A DNA stretch of 64,000 bases from Nocardioides anomalus (GCF_011046535.1 NZ_CP049257.1:1240001-1304000); one strand, 5' to 3'. Positions 19,258 through 27,980 are shown, counted from the stretch's first letter. Numbers and translations are program-made. The notes: generated by a model from the sequence alone, not told the origin.

Positions 19258-19285
19258 TGATCGGCCGGGAGGCGGGACTCCTGAG
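19258..19285 (-). promoter_or_regulatory. FliA-type promoter upstream of fliM
   Basis: Read leftward: CTCAGGA, 13 bases, GCCGATCA, matching the five other sites in the locus. It opens the fliM-fliN-fliO-fliP-fliQ-fliR-flhB unit. Confidence 0.7.
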
Positions 19286-19306
19286 GAGAACGAGGGTCTG
19301 AGTTCG

Positions 19307-19335
19307 CGGCCGGTCCGTCGGGGCGGGGCCGGCCG
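19307..19335 (-). terminator. Possible hairpin after fliL
   Basis: A 7-bp stem, CGGCCGG with CCGGCCG, and a 15-base loop lie just after the fliL stop and before the fliM promoter. No T-run is present. The position suits a terminator, but GC-only stems arise easily by chance here. Confidence 0.3.
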
Positions 19336-19340
19336 GGCGG

Positions 19341-19766
19341 CTACTGGGTGACGAACTGCGTCAGGTACACGTCCATCACCTCGTCGTGGTAAAGGTGCGC
19401 GAGCTCCTTGCGCAGCTCGGCCTTGAGCTTCTGCCGGCCCTTGGGCTTGACCAGCTCGGACTGGTCCAGTCCGCTGTAGAGCTCGATGACCGCGTCCAGC
19501 GCCTTGCTGCCGTCGAGCTCCTCGGCGCCCTTGACCGTCTGCAGGGCGATCCCGACGCTCAGGTAGTGCCCCTCGGCCAGGTTGACCTGGATCGGGTCGA
19601 GGGCCACGACCTCGCCCGGCTCCGGCTCGTCCTTGGCGCCGGCGGGGGAGCGCAGCAGGAACCACCAGGCTGCGGCCGCGCCGAGCACCAGCACGAGCAC
19701 GATGATCAGCAGCTTCTTCTTGCCGCCCTTCGCCTCCTCGACGGCCTCGGCCTCGGCGGTGCTCAT
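19341..19766 (-). CDS. fliL: Flagellar basal-body protein FliL
   Basis: A 141-residue single-pass membrane protein that surrounds and supports the stators in other bacteria. One membrane helix (KLLIIVLVLVLGAAAAWWFLL, about residues 18-38) is followed by an extracytoplasmic stomatin-like FliL domain with the usual VQVNLAEGHYLSVGIALQ-type strand. The ATG overlaps the motB stop (ATGA), tying its synthesis to the stator genes. Confidence 0.92.
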   Translation of the reverse strand: MSTAEAEAVEEAKGGKKKLLIIVLVLVLGAAAAWWFLLRSPAGAKDEPEPGEVVALDPIQVNLAEGHYLSVGIALQTVKGAEELDGSKALDAVIELYSGLDQSELVKPKGRQKLKAELRKELAHLYHDEVMDVYLTQFVTQ

Positions 19767-20779
19767 GAGTGTCGTCCCTTCTCGGTCGTGGTGTGTCCCG
19801 CGTCGGCTCCGGCCCCGGCCTGCGTCTCGGCGCCGCCGGTCGTCCCGTCCTTCCCGGCCTTCCCGGCCGTCCCGGCCGTGCCGGCCGGCTGCTCGGCGGT
19901 CGCGTCGGCCGTCGCCTGCCCGGCGTACCTCTGGAGCAGCGCGCGCGTCTGCTCGTCGGCCGAGGACAGCACGACCAGGTCGACGCGCTTGTTGATCGAC
20001 TGCGAGCCCGGCTGGGTCGGGTCGACCAGCGGCCGCGTGTTGCCGTACGCCGCCACGGACAGCCGGTCGGCGGGGAGACCGAGCTGCTCGTTCAGGCGGC
20101 GCAGGACGGTGACGGCGCGCGCCGCGGACAGGTCCCAGTCGGTCGCGTAGTACCGGGGGGTCACCGGGACCTGGTTGGTGTGGCCGGCGACCTCGATGTC
20201 CTCCGACAGCCGGCGCAGGACCGGCCCGAGGGCATCGACGACGGCCGCACCGCGGGGGGTGAGGGTGGCCTGGTCGGCCTTGAAGGTCACGTGCTTGGAG
20301 ACCAGGCTGATGACCAGCCCGCGCTCGTCGATGCTGGTCGTCACGTCGTCGGCCAGGCCCTGGGCGTTGAGCGCCTCCCGGACCTCGCCGGCGATGCCGC
20401 CCAGCTTCTTGGCCTCGTCCAGCGCCTGGGCGCGGTGCTCGGCGCTCTGGGCGTCGCGCGGCGCGTCGAGGGCGCCGACGGTGAGCTTGGTGATGTCCTC
20501 GACGCGGTGGTCGGGGGCGATCGGCGCCATGGGCGACGTGCCGGACTGCTCCAGCAGGGTGTCGGAACCGGGCAGCACCGAGGCGCTGTTGGCGAAGCCG
20601 GCCGCGAGTCCCTCCTTGAGGGCCATGAACTTCTTCTCGTCGACCTGGCTCATCGCGAACATGACGATGAACAGCACCATCAGCAGCGTGACCATGTCGG
20701 CGTAGGTGACCAGCCACCGCTCGTGGTTCTCGTGCTCCTCGTGCTCCTCGTGGAGCCGGGAACGTCGGGGGGCGCTCAC
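19763..20779 (-). CDS. motB: Flagellar stator protein MotB
   Basis: A 338-residue stator subunit that anchors the motor to peptidoglycan. The single membrane helix starts with the proton-binding Asp in TYADMVTLLMVLFIVMF (Asp 28). An OmpA-like peptidoglycan-binding domain follows (EVAGHTNQVPV through SINKRVDLVVL). The last ~60 residues are a low-complexity Gly/Ala/Thr tail. The His/Glu-rich segment before the helix (residues 10-21) resembles Bacillus MotB and is not unusual. The Asp motif favours proton drive. GTG start, one base after the motA stop. Confidence 0.95.
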   Translation of the reverse strand: MSAPRRSRLHEEHEEHENHERWLVTYADMVTLLMVLFIVMFAMSQVDEKKFMALKEGLAAGFANSASVLPGSDTLLEQSGTSPMAPIAPDHRVEDITKLTVGALDAPRDAQSAEHRAQALDEAKKLGGIAGEVREALNAQGLADDVTTSIDERGLVISLVSKHVTFKADQATLTPRGAAVVDALGPVLRRLSEDIEVAGHTNQVPVTPRYYATDWDLSAARAVTVLRRLNEQLGLPADRLSVAAYGNTRPLVDPTQPGSQSINKRVDLVVLSSADEQTRALLQRYAGQATADATAEQPAGTAGTAGKAGKDGTTGGAETQAGAGADAGHTTTEKGRHS

Positions 20780-20780
20780 G

Positions 20781-21554
20781 TCAGGCCGCCTCGGCCAGGG
20801 CCGACTGCTCCTCGGCGGGCAGCAGCGAGACCAGGCGGTGGCGGACCACCCGCGGGTTGGCGCCGGACTGGATGGCCGAGACGCCCTCGATGACGACCTC
20901 CATGCGGGCCACGTCGAGCTCGCTGAGCCGCTTGAGCCGGTTGCCGATCGGCAGCCACATCGCGTTGGCCGACATGACGCCCCACAGGGTGGCGAGGAAC
21001 GCGGCGGCGATCAGGTGACCGAGCTCCTCGGGCCGGGCCAGGTTCTCGAGCACGTGGACCAGGCCCATGACCGTGCCGATGATGCCGATGGTCGGCGCGT
21101 AGGCGCCGGCGTCGCTGAAGAACTTGGCCGCCTGCTTGTCGGCGCGCCGCTTGGCGATGACCTCGGACTCGAGGATGGTCCGGACCTCCTCGGGGTCGTT
21201 GCCGTCGATGGCCAGCGACACCCCCTTGACCAGGAGCTCGTCGTCGATGTCCTTGACGGCGTCCTCGAGGGCCAGCAGGCCCTCGCGCCGGGCCTTGTCG
21301 GCCAGCCCCACGATCGTCGGCACGACGTCGGCGGCCGGCGTCACCTTGCCGGTGAAGGCCTTCTTGAGGGCGGCCACGGCGTTCTTGGCGTCGGCCAGGG
21401 TGCCGCCGGCCAGGGTCACGCAGAGCGTGGCGCCGAAGACCAGCACGAGGGCCGGGATCTGGATGAGGCTGGAGGGGTTGCCGCCCTCCATCACGTTGGC
21501 GCCGATGATGACGGCGAACCCGCCGCCGACGCCGATCGCGGTCGCGCTGTCCAT
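20781..21554 (-). CDS. motA: Flagellar stator protein MotA
   Basis: A 257-residue stator subunit with four membrane segments: two near the N-terminus, and two after a long cytoplasmic loop. The loop (about residues 60-150) carries the charged region that contacts FliG. The last two helices include YAPTIGIIGTVMGLVHVLENL and HLIAAAFLATLWGVMSANAMWLPI. The ATG overlaps the flbD stop by one base. With MotB it forms the ion channel. Confidence 0.96.
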   Translation of the reverse strand: MDSATAIGVGGGFAVIIGANVMEGGNPSSLIQIPALVLVFGATLCVTLAGGTLADAKNAVAALKKAFTGKVTPAADVVPTIVGLADKARREGLLALEDAVKDIDDELLVKGVSLAIDGNDPEEVRTILESEVIAKRRADKQAAKFFSDAGAYAPTIGIIGTVMGLVHVLENLARPEELGHLIAAAFLATLWGVMSANAMWLPIGNRLKRLSELDVARMEVVIEGVSAIQSGANPRVVRHRLVSLLPAEEQSALAEAA

Positions 21555-21856
21555 CAGCGCACCCCCTCGTCGCTGCGAACGGCGCCGGCGGCGGTCGTCA
21601 GGTCGGTGACGCTGGCCAGGGTCTCTCGGCCCTCGGCCTGCTGCTCGCCGAAGTCCACGCGGACGTACTCGCTGAGCGCGATGATCTCGGCCCGGTGCAT
21701 GCGGATCGCGGTCACGACCGTGTCGATGTCCTCCGCGGCGACGTACTTGGTGCCGTCGCCGAGCGTGATGACCGTGTCGGGGGTGCGGTCGATGCGCTCG
21801 ATCAGGTCCGCGTTCAGCACGAACGGGGCGCCCGAGAGTCGGGTCAGCCGGATCAT
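21554..21856 (-). CDS. flbD: FlbD family flagellar protein
   Basis: A 100-residue protein. The first ~65 residues match the short FlbD family of Gram-positive flagellar operons (MIRLTRLSGAPFVLNADLIE, then TLGDGTKYVAAEDIDTVV). It has nothing to do with the Caulobacter regulator of the same name. Its molecular role is not established. The ATG follows AAGGA at normal spacing, and a GTG six bases upstream is the alternative. It is the first gene after its own FliA-type promoter. Confidence 0.85.
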   Translation of the reverse strand: MIRLTRLSGAPFVLNADLIERIDRTPDTVITLGDGTKYVAAEDIDTVVTAIRMHRAEIIALSEYVRVDFGEQQAEGRETLASVTDLTTAAGAVRSDEGVR

Positions 21857-21914
21857 GGTCACCGTCCTTGGTGGCGTTGGGTGCTGCGACGGCCGTCCGT
21901 GGCCGTCCCCTTCG

Positions 21915-21942
21915 CCTTCGGCCCGGGCGAGGTGGACCTGAG
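21915..21942 (-). promoter_or_regulatory. FliA-type promoter upstream of flbD
   Basis: Read leftward: CTCAGGT, 13 bases, GCCGAAGG. It lies between a strong hairpin and flbD, so it should start the flbD-motA-motB-fliL unit. Confidence 0.68.
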
Positions 21943-22000
21943 CGGTCGCGGGGAAGAGCCGCAGCCGGTCCGGTCCAGTGGGGGCGGCCACACCACGTGC

Positions 22001-22030
22001 GAGGACCCCCGGGCAGGCCCGGGGGTCCTC
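22001..22030 (-). terminator. Terminator-like hairpin after flgE
   Basis: A 13-bp stem, GAGGACCCCCGGG with CCCGGGGGTCCTC, with a four-base loop starts about 28 bases after the flgE stop. No U-tract follows. It separates the flgB-to-flgE run from the next promoter. Confidence 0.65.
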
Positions 22031-22058
22031 TGTTGGTGCGGCTGCGCGTGCGGCGGGG

Positions 22059-22913
22059 TCAGCGCTTGATGTTGACCAGGTCCTCGAGCACCTGGTCGGA
22101 GGTGCTGATGACGCGCGAGCTGGCCTGGAAGCCGCGCTGGGCCAGGATCAGGTTGGTGAACTCGGCGGCCAGGTCGACGTTCGACATCTCCAGCGTGCCG
22201 GCCATGATCGTGCCGCGCCGGCCCTCGCTCGGCACGTCCAGCTGGGGCGTCCCGGAGCTCGGCGAGGCGCGGAAGGCGGTCTCGCCGATCCGCTCCAGCC
22301 CCATCGGGTTGTTGAAGTCGGCCAGGGCGATCTGGCCGAGCTGGCGGCTGACGCCGTCGTCGAAGACGCCGGTGAGCTTGCCGTCGCTGCCGAAGCTGTA
22401 GGACTTCAGCTGCACGCCGGCGGGGGCGGCCGGGACCGCGTTGGCCGGGTCGAGGGTGATGTCGCCGGGGGCGCCGGTCGGATCGCCGTTCGCGTCGAGC
22501 TGGTAGCCCTGGACACGGGCGCCGGACGGGGTGACCAGGACGCCCTGGTCGTCGAAGGTGAAGGCGCCGGCGCGGGTGTAGAGCTGCTCGCCGTCGGCCT
22601 TGACCACGAAGAGCCCGTCGCCGGAGATCATCAGGTCGGTGGGCCGGCCCGTCGGCTGCGCCGAGCCCTGGCCCAGGTTGAGCGCGGTGGCCGCGAGCTG
22701 GACGCCCAGGCCGACCTGGACCGGGTTGCCGCCGCCGCGGGCGCCGTTGGCCCGCGAGCCGCCGGTCAGCATCTGGCTCAGGGTGTCCTGGAAGATCGCC
22801 GAGGACGACTTGAAGCCGACGGTGTTGGCGTTGGCGATGTTGTTGCCGGCCACGTCGAGCGCGGACTGGTTGGCGCGCAGGCCGCTGATGCCGGCGAAGA
22901 GGGAGCGGAGCAT
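22059..22913 (-). CDS. flgE: Flagellar hook protein FlgE (short form)
   Basis: A 284-residue axial protein that polymerises into the hook. The N-terminal rod/hook signature is clear (MLRSLFAGISGLRANQSALD, ANTVGFKSSS). The C-terminus has the matching FlgE helix (MSNVDLAAEFTNLILAQRGFQASSRV). It is much shorter than the ~400-residue enteric hook protein because the outer domains are reduced. FlgF/FlgG-like rod proteins share these ends, but the place after fliK and flgD makes FlgE the best call. Confidence 0.9.
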   Translation of the reverse strand: MLRSLFAGISGLRANQSALDVAGNNIANANTVGFKSSSAIFQDTLSQMLTGGSRANGARGGGNPVQVGLGVQLAATALNLGQGSAQPTGRPTDLMISGDGLFVVKADGEQLYTRAGAFTFDDQGVLVTPSGARVQGYQLDANGDPTGAPGDITLDPANAVPAAPAGVQLKSYSFGSDGKLTGVFDDGVSRQLGQIALADFNNPMGLERIGETAFRASPSSGTPQLDVPSEGRRGTIMAGTLEMSNVDLAAEFTNLILAQRGFQASSRVISTSDQVLEDLVNIKR

Positions 22914-22940
22914 GGGGGAACTTCCTTCCGGGTAGGTGGT

Positions 22941-23375
22941 TCAGGAGGTGGGCGCAGCGGAGCCGTCGGTGACGCTCACGAGGTTCGAGACCGGGACCTG
23001 GTGGTCGCCCACGGTCAGGACCGGGCCGGACGTGCCGAACTGCACGCCGCTGACGACGCCGGTGCCCTGGGTGCCGTCGTCGAGGGTGAAGGTCACCGTG
23101 CGTCCGACCAGACCGCTGGCCCCGAAGGCGAGCGAGCTGCCGAGCAGCAGCCCGGTCTGGTCGGCGATGGACTCCATCTTCTCCAGGGACGTGAACTGCG
23201 CCGACTGGGCCAGGAACTGGCTGGAGTCGGTCGGGTTCGTCGGGTCCTGGTACTTCATCTGGGCCACCAGCAGCTGCAGGAACATGTCCTTGTCCTTGGA
23301 GCCGCTGGTGCTGGTGACACCCAGTCCGTTCCCGGACTGGGCGGCGGTCGTGCCCTCGGTCGCGCCGATGGTCAC
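22941..23375 (-). CDS. flgD: Flagellar hook-capping protein FlgD
   Basis: A 144-residue scaffold that caps the growing hook and is lost afterwards. The family motif KDMFLQLLVAQMKYQDPTNP and the region SSQFLAQSAQFTSLEKMESI are present. The C-terminal part is a short strand-rich domain. The GTG follows a strong AGGAGG site. Longer upstream frames lack ribosome sites and overlap fliK. Confidence 0.93.
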   Translation of the reverse strand: MTIGATEGTTAAQSGNGLGVTSTSGSKDKDMFLQLLVAQMKYQDPTNPTDSSQFLAQSAQFTSLEKMESIADQTGLLLGSSLAFGASGLVGRTVTFTLDDGTQGTGVVSGVQFGTSGPVLTVGDHQVPVSNLVSVTDGSAAPTS

Positions 23376-23385
23376 GGGTGCCTCC

Positions 23386-24519
23386 TCACATGCGCACGTC
23401 GACACCGGAGGTGCGCGACGCCGGTTCGGCGGAGCCGGGTCCTCGGACCCGGTCCTGGTCGCCGTCCCTGGCAGTGGTGGCACGCCGCGTCCCTGCGGGT
23501 GCTCCTGGGTGTCCGGTGCCGGCACCGGACCACTCCGAGCCCTGGTGGGCCCCGAGCAGGTCTGAGGGCTGTCCGGCCGAGCCGTCCAGCGGGGTGGGGC
23601 TCGCCGCGGCGGGGGCGGCGGCGGTGCTGCTCGTCGCGGCGGCCGCGGTGAGCCCGCCGAGGCCGGTGGCGGCCGGGCCCGCCGGCTCGGCCAGGCGGTG
23701 CACGGCGACGCGGACGTCCTCGGTGCCGCGGCTCTGCTGCAGCAGCCGCTCGAGCTGGGGCGCCCCTTCGCGGAGCGCGGCGCCGGCCTCGACGCCGGCC
23801 CCGAGGCGCACCCGGACCAGGCCGTCGCGCACGGTCAGGTGCACGCGGACCTCACCGAGCGTGCCCGGGTCGAGCCGGAGCGTGAGGCGGTGCACCCCGG
23901 TGCCCGAGCTGGCCAGCCGCTCGATGCCCTCGAAGACCTGGCGGTGCACCGGCTGCGGGCCCGGCGTCGCGGACCGCGGCTCGGGTGCGGCGATCGTGGG
24001 CGGCGCCGGCACGGCGACCGGTGCGACCGTGGCCGCCGGTGCCGCCGGTGCCGCCGGTGCCGCCGGTGCCGCCGGCGCCTGGGTGGTCGTCGCCGCGGCG
24101 TCGGTGGTGGGGGTCGTCGAGGTGGGGGTCGCCGGCGCTGCGGGCGTCGGGCTCGCGGCCGGCTCGGCCGTCGCCTCCGGGGCCGGCTGCGCCGGGTCCC
24201 GGGTCGGCGCGGGCGGGGCCGTGGGGGTGGCGGCGGCAGCCGGAGGAGCGGTGGCCGGGACCAGTGCCGGGGCCGGGGCCGGGGCCGGGGCCGCGGCGGC
24301 GACATCCGGAACCGGGGTGCCGGGAGCACCCGCGTCGGCGTCGGTCCCGACCGGCAGGGGCACGGGCACCGGCACGGGGAGCAGCGCGCTGGGGACCAGG
24401 GCGGCCAGCAGCGCCTCGAAGCCGGTCGCGGGGGCGGCGGCGGGGTCCCCCAGGGGACCAGCCCCGTCGGCGGCACCGGGCAGCGTGGCCGGCGCGGCGG
24501 GCCCGGTGGAGACGCGCAT
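23386..24519 (-). CDS. fliK: Flagellar hook-length control protein FliK
   Basis: A 377-residue secreted ruler protein. Most of residues 1-240 is Pro/Ala-rich low-complexity sequence, coded by short GC-only repeats (for example 24030-24078). The C-terminal Flg_hook domain is recognisable (GVHRLTLRLDPGTLGEVRVHLTVRDGLVRVRL). In other bacteria this domain touches FlhB to switch export specificity. The ATG overlaps the upstream hydrolase stop by one base. Confidence 0.88.
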   Translation of the reverse strand: MRVSTGPAAPATLPGAADGAGPLGDPAAAPATGFEALLAALVPSALLPVPVPVPLPVGTDADAGAPGTPVPDVAAAAPAPAPAPALVPATAPPAAAATPTAPPAPTRDPAQPAPEATAEPAASPTPAAPATPTSTTPTTDAAATTTQAPAAPAAPAAPAAPAATVAPVAVPAPPTIAAPEPRSATPGPQPVHRQVFEGIERLASSGTGVHRLTLRLDPGTLGEVRVHLTVRDGLVRVRLGAGVEAGAALREGAPQLERLLQQSRGTEDVRVAVHRLAEPAGPAATGLGGLTAAAATSSTAAAPAAASPTPLDGSAGQPSDLLGAHQGSEWSGAGTGHPGAPAGTRRATTARDGDQDRVRGPGSAEPASRTSGVDVRM

Positions 24520-25568
24520 CAGCTGCTCCCCAGCATGCCCATGACCGAGCGGACGTAGTTCTGGGTCTCGGGGTACGGCGGGACGCCGTCGTAGCGCATG
24601 ACCGCACCCGGCCCGGCGTTGTACGCCGCCAGCGCGAGGGGGGTGCTCCCGAAGCGGTCGAGCAGCTGCGACAGCAGCTTGGCGGCGCCGTCCACGGCCT
24701 GCGCCGGGTCGAAGCTGTCGGTGACGCCGAGGCCGGCGGCGGTGCCCGGCATCAGCTGCATCATCCCCTGGGCGCCGGCCGGGCTGACCGCGCTCGGGTC
24801 GAAGCCGGACTCCTGGCGCGCCACGGCGGCGAGCAGGCGGGCGTCGACCTGGTGCTCCAGGCCGGCCTGGTTGAACAGGTCGGCGTACGGCACGCCCGCG
24901 ACAGCGGCGGTGCCGCTCGGGGCGCCGAGCCCGCCGGCGCCGAGCAGGGCGGAGGTGGGCGCGGCCGCGGACGGGTCGAGGACGCGGCGGATCGCGCTCG
25001 GTGTCTCGTAGACGTCGCTGACGCGGACGTCGAGACCGGGCCGGGGCGCCTCGATCATCTGGCCGTTGCCGGCGTAGATCGCGATGTGGTGCACGGGCGA
25101 GCCGAACGCGAGCAGGTCGCCGGGCTGGGCCTGGTCCAGGCTGGGGACCGCGGTGCCCTCGCGGGCCTGGTCGCGCGAGACGCGGGGGAGGTCCACGCCG
25201 AGGTTCTTGTAGACCAGCTGCACCAGCCCGGAGCAGTCGAGCCCCTTCTGCGGGTCGGTGCCACCCCAGACGTAGGGGATGCCGAGGTACTTGCGGGCCT
25301 CGGCCACGACGTCAGCGCCGGAGGTCGACCCCTGCTCACCCAGGCCGGAGGTGTCGATGCCGAGGCCGGCCAGCGTCGAGGCGTCGGCGGCTCCGTCGAG
25401 CAGCGCGCTGCCGGCCGTGCTGGAGGTGCCCGAGGCCTGCGATGCGCCGTCGAGCGCGCTGCTGAACGACGTACGCGCGGACGCGCCGCTGCCGGCGGTG
25501 CGCGGGGCCAGCTGGGCGAGCTGGCTCTGGATCTGGGCGATCCGGCTGGTGACCTCGCTGACGCTCAC
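24519..25568 (-). CDS. Two-domain peptidoglycan hydrolase (NlpC/P60 plus SLT) in the flagellar operon
   Basis: A 349-residue protein with two different cell-wall-cutting domains. A NlpC/P60 peptidase (about residues 90-200) has the catalytic Cys in GLDCSGLVQLVYKNLG and the His in HHIAIYAGNGQMIEAP. A lytic transglycosylase domain fills the C-terminus (AAVARQESGFDPSAVSPAGAQG and ALAAYNAGPGAVMRY). The N-terminal ~85 residues are Ser/Ala-rich, with no obvious Sec signal, so export through the flagellar channel is possible. The GTG overlaps the fliJ stop. It probably opens the wall for the rod, the job of FlgJ elsewhere. Confidence 0.88.
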   Translation of the reverse strand: MSVSEVTSRIAQIQSQLAQLAPRTAGSGASARTSFSSALDGASQASGTSSTAGSALLDGAADASTLAGLGIDTSGLGEQGSTSGADVVAEARKYLGIPYVWGGTDPQKGLDCSGLVQLVYKNLGVDLPRVSRDQAREGTAVPSLDQAQPGDLLAFGSPVHHIAIYAGNGQMIEAPRPGLDVRVSDVYETPSAIRRVLDPSAAAPTSALLGAGGLGAPSGTAAVAGVPYADLFNQAGLEHQVDARLLAAVARQESGFDPSAVSPAGAQGMMQLMPGTAAGLGVTDSFDPAQAVDGAAKLLSQLLDRFGSTPLALAAYNAGPGAVMRYDGVPPYPETQNYVRSVMGMLGSS

Positions 25569-26011
25569 TCGGCCTGCTCCTCGCGGGCGCGCAGCCAGCG
25601 CTGAGCGCCGAGGTCGTCGAGGAGCCGGCCCTCGGCGCGCGCCGCCTCGGCCCGGCGGGCCTCGGCGCGGCGCTCGAGCAGGGTCTCCACGGCGCGCAGC
25701 CGGCTGCGGTCCTGCTGCCAGTGCTCCTGCGCTGCGGTGCGGACCACGCCGGCGGCGTCCGCCTCCCGGTGGGTACGCCGGGCGGCGGCGGCCACGGTGC
25801 CGAGCACGGTGCGCTGCGCCGCCCACTGCCCGGCGGGCAGGGGCTCGCCGGCAGCGGCCTGGTGGGTGTCCACGAGGTGGTCGAGCTCCTCGGCGCGGGC
25901 CACCACGGCCCGGTGCTCGCGGTCGGCGTGGACCAGCCCCATCCGCGAGTCCTGCTCGCGGACCTCGCGGACGCGGGCCACGGCGGCCAGGCCGCGGTCG
26001 TCGGCAATCAC
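25565..26011 (-). CDS. fliJ: Flagellar export protein FliJ
   Basis: A 148-residue, almost fully helical and highly charged protein. It lies between fliI and the hydrolase, the normal place for fliJ. FliJ is a coiled-coil stalk that couples the FliI ATPase ring to FlhA. Sequence conservation is low in this family, so the call rests on size, coiled-coil composition and position. GTGA overlaps at both ends show tight translational coupling. Confidence 0.75.
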   Translation of the reverse strand: MIADDRGLAAVARVREVREQDSRMGLVHADREHRAVVARAEELDHLVDTHQAAAGEPLPAGQWAAQRTVLGTVAAAARRTHREADAAGVVRTAAQEHWQQDRSRLRAVETLLERRAEARRAEAARAEGRLLDDLGAQRWLRAREEQAE

Positions 26012-27312
26012 GGGGCCACCAGCCCGGCCAGCTGCTGCCAGGTCTCGGTGCGCGGGGTGCTGTCGTCCATGTCCTGGCGCAGGAAGTCGTCGATGGCGCC
26101 GGCGCGGGCCAGCGCGGCGTCGGCGTCGGGGTCGGTGCCCCCGACGTACGCCCCGATCTCGACCAGCTCGCGCACGTCGCGGTGCGCCGCCAGCATCCGC
26201 CGCAGGCGGACCGCGTCGCCACGCTGCTCGGACGTGGTCACGGCGCCGGTGACCCGGGAGATGGACTCGAGGACGTCGATCGCGGGGAAGTGGCCCGAGG
26301 TGGCCAGTCGTCGGCTGAGGACGACGTGGCCGTCCAGGATGGAGCGCGCCGTGTCACCGACGGGGTCCTGCAGGTCGTCGCCCTCGACCAGGACGGTGTA
26401 GAGCCCGGTGATCGAGCCCGTGGGCGCGGTGCCGGCCCGCTCGAGCAGACGGGGGAGGAGCGCGAAGACGCTCGGCGGGTAGCCGCGGGTCGCGGGCGGC
26501 TCGCCGGCGGAGAGGCCGAGCTCGCGCTGGGCCATGGCCACCCGGGTGAGGCTGTCCATCATCAGCACGACGTGGCGGCCCTCGTCGCGGAAGAACTCGG
26601 CGATCCGGGTGGCCACGAAGGCCGCGCGCAACCGCTCGACGGGCGGGGCGTCGGAGGTCGCCACGACGACGACCGAGCGGGCCAGGCCCTCGGGACCGAG
26701 GTCGGCCTCGAGGAACTCGCGGACCTCGCGGCCGCGCTCGCCGACCAGGGCGATGACGGAGATCTCGGCCTCGGTGCCGCGGGCGATCATCGACAGCAGG
26801 CTGGACTTGCCGACGCCGGAGCCGGCCATGATGCCGAGCCGCTGCCCGCGCCCGACGGGCACCAGCGCGTCCAGGGCGCGCACGCCCAGGCCGAGGGGGG
26901 TGTCGATGCGCGGGCGGCTCAGCGCGGCCGGGGTGTCGTTGTCCACACCGACGAGCGGCAGGTGGTCCAGGGACGGTCCGTCGTCGACGGGCCGGCCGAG
27001 CCCGTCGAGGACGCGGCCGGTCAGCTCGGCGCCCACGCGGATCTGCAGCGGCGCGCCCGTGTGCCGGACCGTCGCGCCGACCTCGATGCCGCGGGTGTGG
27101 CCCAGCGGCAGGCAGACCAGGCCCCGGGTGTCGGTGGCGGCGACCTCGGCGAGCAGGCCGGAGTCCTCGATCTCCAGCAGGTCGCCGACGGCCGCCCTCA
27201 GCCCGCCGACCCGCAGGTGGAGGCCCATGGCCTCGACGACCTGACCGCGGTGGACCGGTCGGGCGGCGGCCAGGGCCTGGGAGCGGACCCGCTCGAGCAC
27301 CGCGGTGGTCAC
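26008..27312 (-). CDS. fliI: Flagellum-specific ATPase FliI
   Basis: A 434-residue ATPase of the flagellar export apparatus, related to F1 beta. Walker A is GSGVGKSS (residues 164-171), Walker B is HVVLMMDSLTR, and the family segment GYPPSVFALLPRLLERAG is intact. A short N-terminal beta domain precedes the core. It forms a hexamer with FliH and FliJ beneath the export gate. GTG start overlapping the fliH stop. Confidence 0.97.
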   Translation of the reverse strand: MTTAVLERVRSQALAAARPVHRGQVVEAMGLHLRVGGLRAAVGDLLEIEDSGLLAEVAATDTRGLVCLPLGHTRGIEVGATVRHTGAPLQIRVGAELTGRVLDGLGRPVDDGPSLDHLPLVGVDNDTPAALSRPRIDTPLGLGVRALDALVPVGRGQRLGIMAGSGVGKSSLLSMIARGTEAEISVIALVGERGREVREFLEADLGPEGLARSVVVVATSDAPPVERLRAAFVATRIAEFFRDEGRHVVLMMDSLTRVAMAQRELGLSAGEPPATRGYPPSVFALLPRLLERAGTAPTGSITGLYTVLVEGDDLQDPVGDTARSILDGHVVLSRRLATSGHFPAIDVLESISRVTGAVTTSEQRGDAVRLRRMLAAHRDVRELVEIGAYVGGTDPDADAALARAGAIDDFLRQDMDDSTPRTETWQQLAGLVAP

Positions 27313-27980
27313 GTCAGCACCTCCCGGACCCGCTCGATCGCGGCCGAGATGCGCAGGTCGAGCAGCCGGTGGTCGACCTCCACGATCGCGTCGTGGGCCG
27401 CGAGCAGGGCGTCCGGCACGATCCGGACGCCGGCCTCGGCGAGCTCGGCCAGCGCGGAGGTGTCGGCGACGAGCGGGTGGACCCGGAGCACGAACGGCTG
27501 GCCGGTCGGCGCCTCGCCGAGCACCCGCATGACGACCTCGGCCGCGGTCTGACCCGCTGCGTCGGAGGCGCGCAGCTCGTGGCCGACCATGGCCTCGGTC
27601 AGCTCGCGGGCCAGCTCGACGGCCTGGGCGTGCACCGCGCTCTGGGCCTCGGTCACGGCCTGGACGACGCCCTCGGTGGCGCGGGTGAGCGCCTGCAGGA
27701 CGTCCTTGTGACGCGACTCGTCGTGCTCGCGGGCGGCCCGGGCCGCGGCCTCGCGCTCCTCGGCCTCGCGGGCCGCCGCGGCCGCCGCGTCGCGGCGCCC
27801 CTCGGCCCAGCCCACCGAGTACCCCTGGGAGCGCGCAGCGGTGCGGGCCTGCTCGACCAGCGAGGACAGCGCGTGCTCGGTGACCTCGTCGCCGAGGACG
27901 GTCGAGCCGCCGAAGCGGGTCAGGTCGCCGGTGCGCAGCTCGGGCGTCGGCAACGGACGGAACTCATTCGACGAAGTCAT
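27309..27980 (-). CDS. fliH: Flagellar assembly protein FliH
   Basis: A 223-residue regulator of FliI. A disordered N-terminus leads into a long Ala/Glu/Arg helix (about residues 50-125), which resembles the stalk of the F-type ATPase, and a C-terminal V-type ATPase E-like domain follows (GQPFVLRVHPLVADTSAL). The ATG chosen follows GGAGG by five bases and lies inside the end of fliG. A GTG six bases upstream would overlap that ribosome site. Confidence 0.85.
   Translation of the reverse strand: MTSSNEFRPLPTPELRTGDLTRFGGSTVLGDEVTEHALSSLVEQARTAARSQGYSVGWAEGRRDAAAAAAREAEEREAAARAAREHDESRHKDVLQALTRATEGVVQAVTEAQSAVHAQAVELARELTEAMVGHELRASDAAGQTAAEVVMRVLGEAPTGQPFVLRVHPLVADTSALAELAEAGVRIVPDALLAAHDAIVEVDHRLLDLRISAAIERVREVLT

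Noticed and set aside
20716..20752. His/Glu-rich repeat at the MotB N-terminus as a metal-binding site
   Set aside because: Similar charged His/Glu stretches occur before the membrane helix of ordinary MotB proteins, so it is not evidence for metal sensing.
24030..24300. Short GC repeats in fliK as a separate repeat element
   Set aside because: They keep the frame and encode the Pro/Ala-rich linker normal for FliK.
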